From contig NZ_SODF01000003.1 of assembly GCF_004365875.1 (NCBI RefSeq), positions 145,805 through 209,804 of the forward strand: DNA of 64,000 nucleotides. The letters are read 5' to 3'. The DNA comes from Kribbella kalugense (lineage in GTDB: Bacteria > Actinomycetota > Actinomycetes > Propionibacteriales > Kribbellaceae). Below, piece after piece: positions 60,694 to 64,000 of the stretch; position 1 is the first letter of the stretch, and the number at the start of each line of letters is the position of its first letter. A program made the position numbers and the translations under genes. The notes beneath the pieces were generated by a model, which was not told the DNA's origin, did no database searches, and saw nothing but the letters and a program-made list of their open reading frames with translations.

Positions 60694-60722
60694 GCTTCAG
60701 GCTGCTCAAGGCAGCCTCAAGC
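60694..60722. promoter_or_regulatory. inverted repeat upstream of the response regulator
   Basis: GCTT-AGGCTG and CAGCCT-AAGC pair with one mismatch column around a 7-base centre. The same bases also read as three near-direct repeats of TCA(A)GGC. It sits between the response regulator start (60680) and the membrane-protein stop (60728), so it may be an autoregulatory site or a terminator of the upstream gene. Confidence 0.5.
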
Positions 60723-60727
60723 CGCCG

Positions 60728-61339
60728 TTAAAGCGAGGGTGGTTTGAGGCCGCTGGTGCGGAGCTCGAGGGTGGCGAGTTTGTTGATGACGGCTCGGTCG
60801 CCGTCGCGCCAGGCTGTGACCGGGTCGTCGGAGATCTTCGCGAGCTTGTGCATCGGCTGGTTCGCCATCGCCCGCAGCGCGAACAGGTCGAGGTCGGCCG
60901 CGTTGTCGATGAACTTCTGCGCGGCCGTGGCCCGCCGTGAGAACCGGATCCGCCGCGGCAACCAGATCAGTACGGCGAACAGCACCGGCAACGCGATCGT
61001 CACGCCCGCGAGCAAGTACGCCAACTGCTCGACCGCATGCGCCATGTCCCGCCCGGCCTGCGCCATCTGCCCGGCCGCCCCCGCGGCCCCGTCGACCGGC
61101 GACCGGAGCTGATCCCCGACCGCCGGTACCTTCCCGAGCGGCTCCGACAGCCGGCGCAGCTGCCCCGCCAACCCGTCTCCCGCCGAGGCGGCCTTCCGCC
61201 CCGGCAACCCCAACGCGTTGGTGATCTTGAAGACGATCAGCCCCAGCTCGACACACACCCAGACCCAGGCCACGAACACCAGATCCCCGAGCAACTGCCC
61301 GAACCGCTGCGGGCCCACATCGGAATAGAGCTTCACCAC
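60728..61339 (-). CDS. two-helix membrane protein of unknown function
   Basis: 203 residues. Helices are at about 14-38 (LLGDLVFVAWVWVCVELGLIV) and 107-128 (LAYLLAGVTIALPVLFAVLIW). Between them is an Ala/Gly-rich amphipathic segment likely outside the membrane, and the C-terminal 75 residues are cytoplasmic and basic. No known domain is recognised. It precedes the two-component genes on the same strand but is separated by 47 bases that include an inverted repeat, so a shared role is uncertain. Confidence 0.75.
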   Translation of the reverse strand: MVKLYSDVGPQRFGQLLGDLVFVAWVWVCVELGLIVFKITNALGLPGRKAASAGDGLAGQLRRLSEPLGKVPAVGDQLRSPVDGAAGAAGQMAQAGRDMAHAVEQLAYLLAGVTIALPVLFAVLIWLPRRIRFSRRATAAQKFIDNAADLDLFALRAMANQPMHKLAKISDDPVTAWRDGDRAVINKLATLELRTSGLKPPSL

Positions 61340-61431
61340 TCAGATCCCTTCACCGACGCGCCGCCGACACCGTGCGTGGTGACCCTAGCGCCCACGGTCG
61401 CCACCGTGAACACCTCCGAAGACCGCAGTCG

Positions 61432-62253
61432 TCAGAGGGCGCTGCGGAGGTGCCAGAGGAGGGGGTAGTAGCGGAGGTCGAGGCGGCTGCGGAGGTAGTT
61501 TGCTCCGGACGATCCGCCGGTGCCCGGTTTGGTGCCGATCATGCGTTCGACCATGACCACGTGGCGGGCTCGCCAGGCGGCGGCGAGTTCGTCGTGCTGA
61601 AGGAGGGCCTCGGCCAGCTCCCAGATGGCGGCGTACTGCGAGCGGTCGCCGGCGATCTTGCGGAGGGCGTTGCGGACGGAGTCCTCGGAGTCGGTGTCGA
61701 AACCGGCCTTCCGCAGTACTTCGAGATACGCGTCCCAAAGCGTTGGCTCCTCGAGCCGGCGAGCCAGGCGATCCTGCTCTACCGCGGTCAGCCCGCGGAA
61801 CCGGCGTACGAACGACGGGTCCTTCGCTCCGGAGAGGAACTCGATCTCGCGGAACTGCACCGACTGGAACCCCGACGCCGGCGACAACCGGTGCCGGAAC
61901 TCGCCGAAGTCCTGCGGCGTCATCGTCTCCAGGATGTCGACCTGCTGAGTCAGCACCCGCTCGATCGTGTGGACCCGGCGCAGCAGGTGCTCGGCCAGCC
62001 AGAGTTCGCCGGACAGCATCGCGTCTCGGGACGCAGTCAGCTCGTGCAAAACCTGCTTGAACCACAGCTCGTATACCTGGTGGATCGTGATGAACAGCAG
62101 TTCGTCGTGCGCCGGCGGCTCGGACTCCAGCCGCTGCTGGTCCAGGAGCTCCGGCAGCCGCAGATAGCTGCCGTAGGTGAGCCGCCCGCCCTCCTCACCG
62201 AAATGCACATCGGACCCGCCCCACTGCCCCGCAACCCCGTCACCAGTGCTCAT
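61432..62253 (-). CDS. kynA: tryptophan 2,3-dioxygenase
   Basis: 273 residues, the normal length. The haem enzyme opens the indole ring of tryptophan to N-formylkynurenine, the first step of the kynurenine route. Signatures are LTYGSYLRLPELLDQQ, ELLFITIHQVYELWFKQVLH, SPASGFQSVQFREIE and the proximal haem His in WRARHVVMVERMIG, followed by GTGGSSG. No kynureninase or formamidase lies next to it. A GACCAGT/ACTGGTC palindrome is just upstream of the start. Confidence 0.95.
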   Translation of the reverse strand: MSTGDGVAGQWGGSDVHFGEEGGRLTYGSYLRLPELLDQQRLESEPPAHDELLFITIHQVYELWFKQVLHELTASRDAMLSGELWLAEHLLRRVHTIERVLTQQVDILETMTPQDFGEFRHRLSPASGFQSVQFREIEFLSGAKDPSFVRRFRGLTAVEQDRLARRLEEPTLWDAYLEVLRKAGFDTDSEDSVRNALRKIAGDRSQYAAIWELAEALLQHDELAAAWRARHVVMVERMIGTKPGTGGSSGANYLRSRLDLRYYPLLWHLRSAL

Positions 62254-62269
62254 GACACGGAGACTAACC

Positions 62270-62288
62270 GACCAGTTCGTGACTGGTC
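62270..62288. promoter_or_regulatory. palindrome upstream of tryptophan dioxygenase
   Basis: GACCAGT and ACTGGTC form a perfect 7-bp inverted repeat with five bases between. It lies 17 bases before the dioxygenase ATG and 47 before the divergent gene at 62335. The form fits a TetR- or GntR-type operator for both genes. Confidence 0.55.
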
Positions 62289-62334
62289 AGTGATTCGTTC
62301 GTTGGACCTCAGGTACGCCGAGTTGAGGAGATGC

Positions 62335-62796
62335 ATGTCCGCCACGGTCGAGACGCCGATCGTTCCCGGGCCGGTTCAGGGGCCGACCAGGGAAGAGCCG
62401 TTGATCGAGGCGTTGCTGCTCGACGAATACCGGTCGCTCGTCCACCTCGCCTATCTGATCCTCCCGCCTGCGATCAGCCGGGCGAGGCGGGTGGCGGCCG
62501 CGCATGCGGTAGTTCAGAGGGCACTCCCCGCAGACCTCGCCGTTCCGGCGATGAAGCGACGGGAGTTTCTGCGGGATCGCGTCGTACAGGAAGCGACTCG
62601 GCAGGCGGCGGAGCGTTCGCTGCTCGCCCGGCTCGGCAGCGTCATCGCGCCGGCCGACGGCCTCGGGTTCGAGCCGTGCACGATCCGCCCGGACCGCTCC
62701 ACCATCACCCGCCGCTGCGCCCGCGGCCGCCGGCTGACGGTTCTCGTGACGTTGCTGCTCACGGCCGGGATCCTCGCCGGGCTCCTCTTGACCTGA
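62335..62796 (+). CDS. small tail-anchored protein with sigma region-2-like start
   Basis: 153 residues. Residues 25-60 (LLDEYRSLVHLAYLILPPAI, ARRVAAAHAVVQRAL) resemble region 2 of SigE-type sigma factors, but the acidic residues that contact DNA are not evident and no region 4 is present. The C-terminus is basic (RRCARGRR) followed by one helix (LTVLVTLLLTAGILAGLLLT), so the protein may be membrane-anchored with its N-terminus inside. It could be a degenerate sigma-like protein or an unrelated helical domain. ATG 62335 has GAGGAG upstream. Confidence 0.6.
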   Translation: MSATVETPIVPGPVQGPTREEPLIEALLLDEYRSLVHLAYLILPPAISRARRVAAAHAVVQRALPADLAVPAMKRREFLRDRVVQEATRQAAERSLLARLGSVIAPADGLGFEPCTIRPDRSTITRRCARGRRLTVLVTLLLTAGILAGLLLT

Positions 62797-62802
62797 ACAC
62801 GA

Positions 62803-62890
62803 GGACCGCCAGGCCATCACAATCGTCCGCTGCGGGCGGATCCCAGCGTGCCGCTGCCCGTCGACCGCGATTGTGATGGCCTGGCGGTCC
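62803..62890. repeat. 88-bp element with 23-bp perfect inverted repeats
   Basis: The left arm starts GGACCGCCAGGCCATC and the right arm ends GATGGCCTGGCGGTCC; all 23 bases of the arms pair (62803-62825 with 62868-62890). The 42-base loop contains CCGCTGC near both ends. The position after a stop codon and before another promoter fits a terminator, but the stem is unusually long and no T-run follows, so a small mobile palindrome is also possible. Confidence 0.8.
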
Positions 62891-62972
62891 GGCATGACAT
62901 CTTGACGTAGTGTTTCGCCCCGCCTACCTTCGGTGACACCGCTCTCTTCCTACCGCCCCAGGGAGATCCGTG

Positions 62973-64000
62973 ATGTCCGTTGGAATCGTTTCCAGCCTTG
63001 CCCTGCTCATCGCACCCCTCGGCGCGCCCGTACCGGCGCCGGCGACCGAGACACCCCCGGTGAACATGTCCACTCAGGCAACGATCTGCAACAAGTACTG
63101 CGACGCCCGCGACCCCGGCCTAGCCACGAAGGACCGCGCTCCGGTCTCCTCGACCCTCTTCGGCCGCACGATCGCTCTGCACATCGACGACGACGCCGCG
63201 ATGGGCTGGGCCACGATCGACAACGGCAACCCCGGCGACGAGGTCTGGCTCGACCGCTCGATGGACGGCGGCCGGACCTGGTCCGACGGCAGCCGCCTCG
63301 GCAACACCGCGATCCCGACCGGGCAAGGCGGCTGGCGCACGCAGATGTACAACGTCGACGACTGGAACAACCTCGGCGTCGGCGCCCTCCGCGCGTGCGG
63401 CAAGGCCGGCGACCGCGCCGACATCGCCTGTACGACGTGGGCCCGGACAACGTGGAACGCCTGGGACCGCCGTACCGCGGCTGCGACCGCGCTCATGCAG
63501 GACTACAACCTGTCGACGGGCCTCTTCGACACCACCGGCTGGTGGAACTCGGCCAACGCGCTGAATGCACTGATCGACAACATCCGGGTCAGCGGCATGC
63601 ACAGCTACGAGTACGCGATCGCGCGGACCTATGACCTGAACCTCAACGCCCAGGAAGGCCAGTTCCGCAACGACTACATCGACGACACCGGCTGGTGGGG
63701 TCTCGCGTGGGTTGCGGCGTACGACCTGACCGGTGACAGCAGGTACCTCCAGACGGCTCGCGCCGACGCGGACCACATGGCGGCGTACTGGGACAACACC
63801 TGTGGCGGCGGGGTCTGGTGGAGTGAGGCGAAGACGTACAAGAACGCGATCTCGAACTCGCTCTACATCCAGCTCAACGCCCAGTTGCACACGCGCGTCT
63901 CCGGCGACACGACGTACCTGCAACGCGCGCAGGCCGGCTGGACCTGGTTCCAGCAGACCGGGATGATCAACGGCTCGAACCTGGTCAACGACGGCATCGA
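62973..64000 (+). CDS. secreted GH76-type alpha-1,6-mannanase, partial
   Basis: The first 342 residues are visible; the gene continues past the window. A signal peptide is followed by a small Cys-containing domain ([10 protein letters not shown]) and then the GH76 (alpha/alpha)6 barrel: [35 protein letters not shown] with the catalytic Asp pair, and [18 protein letters not shown]. It would cut alpha-1,6-mannan outside the cell, such as fungal or actinobacterial wall mannan. ATG 62973 has GGGAG upstream; a GTG one codon earlier is the alternative. Confidence 0.85.
   Translation, partial: MSVGIVSSLALLIAPLGAPVPAPATETPPVNMSTQATICNKYCDARDPGLATKDRAPVSSTLFGRTIALHIDDDAAMGWATIDNGNPGDEVWLDRSMDGGRTWSDGSRLGNTAIPTGQGGWRTQMYNVDDWNNLGVGALRACGKAGDRADIACTTWARTTWNAWDRRTAAATALMQDYNLSTGLFDTTGWWNSANALNALIDNIRVSGMHSYEYAIARTYDLNLNAQEGQFRNDYIDDTGWWGLAWVAAYDLTGDSRYLQTARADADHMAAYWDNTCGGGVWWSEAKTYKNAISNSLYIQLNAQLHTRVSGDTTYLQRAQAGWTWFQQTGMINGSNLVNDGI

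Noticed and set aside
1-64000. tRNA, rRNA, insertion sequences, prophage or defence systems
   Set aside because: No tRNA-like cloverleaf, rRNA segment, transposase, integrase or recognisable defence gene was found on either strand; the WYL regulator alone is not evidence of a defence island.

Overview
The window is high-GC actinobacterial DNA. Codons strongly favour G or C in the third position, GTG and TTG starts are common, and many genes overlap by ATGA, GTGA or TGATG. The mix of genes (Tad pilus locus, SigE-family sigma factor, a 1620-residue NAD-glutamate dehydrogenase, a Corynebacterium-style inositol cluster, WYL and GAF-ANTAR regulators, a secreted GH76 enzyme) fits a soil actinomycete, perhaps a Nocardioidaceae/Kribbella-like genome. 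The genus is an inference, because no rRNA or tRNA is present.

Layout: 1-4108 (minus) is a Tad/Flp pilus locus: CpaF ATPase, TadB, TadC, a Flp-like small protein and two TadE-like proteins, the last cut by the window edge. 4358-5612 holds a SigE-family sigma factor and a membrane protein that may be its anti-sigma. 5609-11240 is a small catabolic island: GntR and AraC regulators, an FAD oxidoreductase, a decayed LacI gene, a PhyH-type dioxygenase and a Gfo/Idh/MocA oxidoreductase. 11244-12735 has a kinase-fold protein with a degenerate catalytic loop and a 37-residue basic protein.

12845-27997 is a complete myo-inositol region on the minus strand: two IolG-like dehydrogenases, two IolE-like TIM barrels, IolC, a Cgl0159-type aldolase candidate with a very long disordered N-terminus, IolB, IolD, an ABC importer and IolA. 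It is divergent from a GntR regulator whose mRNA leader carries a possible leaderless 42-codon upstream ORF and a hairpin over the regulator's ribosome binding site and start codon. Imported inositol would be oxidised, dehydrated, ring-opened, isomerised, phosphorylated, cleaved and converted to acetyl-CoA.

27994-32856 is NAD-glutamate dehydrogenase. 32972-36093 is a five-gene redox operon: ferredoxin, NuoF-like flavoprotein, two-haem membrane protein, ApbE flavin transferase and a Ser-rich membrane-anchored protein. 36185-42798 contains regulator-target pairs (MarR/NmrA, WYL/VOC, ArsR/SRPBCC) with recognisable operators, plus GAF-ANTAR, DUF347 and phosphotransferase genes. 42777-49879 is a fructan/fructo-oligosaccharide locus: LacI regulator, ABC importer without its ATPase, and two GH32-type enzymes around two identical 12-bp operators.

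49934-57742 holds secreted proteins, including a 1934-residue wall-anchor-like protein with tandem DUF11 repeats behind an RNA hairpin that can mask its ribosome binding site, followed by an orphan CoA-transferase A subunit. 57822-64000 has a LysR regulator, a two-component system, a membrane protein, tryptophan 2,3-dioxygenase, a small tail-anchored protein, a 23-bp perfect inverted repeat and the start of a secreted GH76 glycosidase. No CRISPR array, insertion sequence, prophage, rRNA or tRNA was seen.
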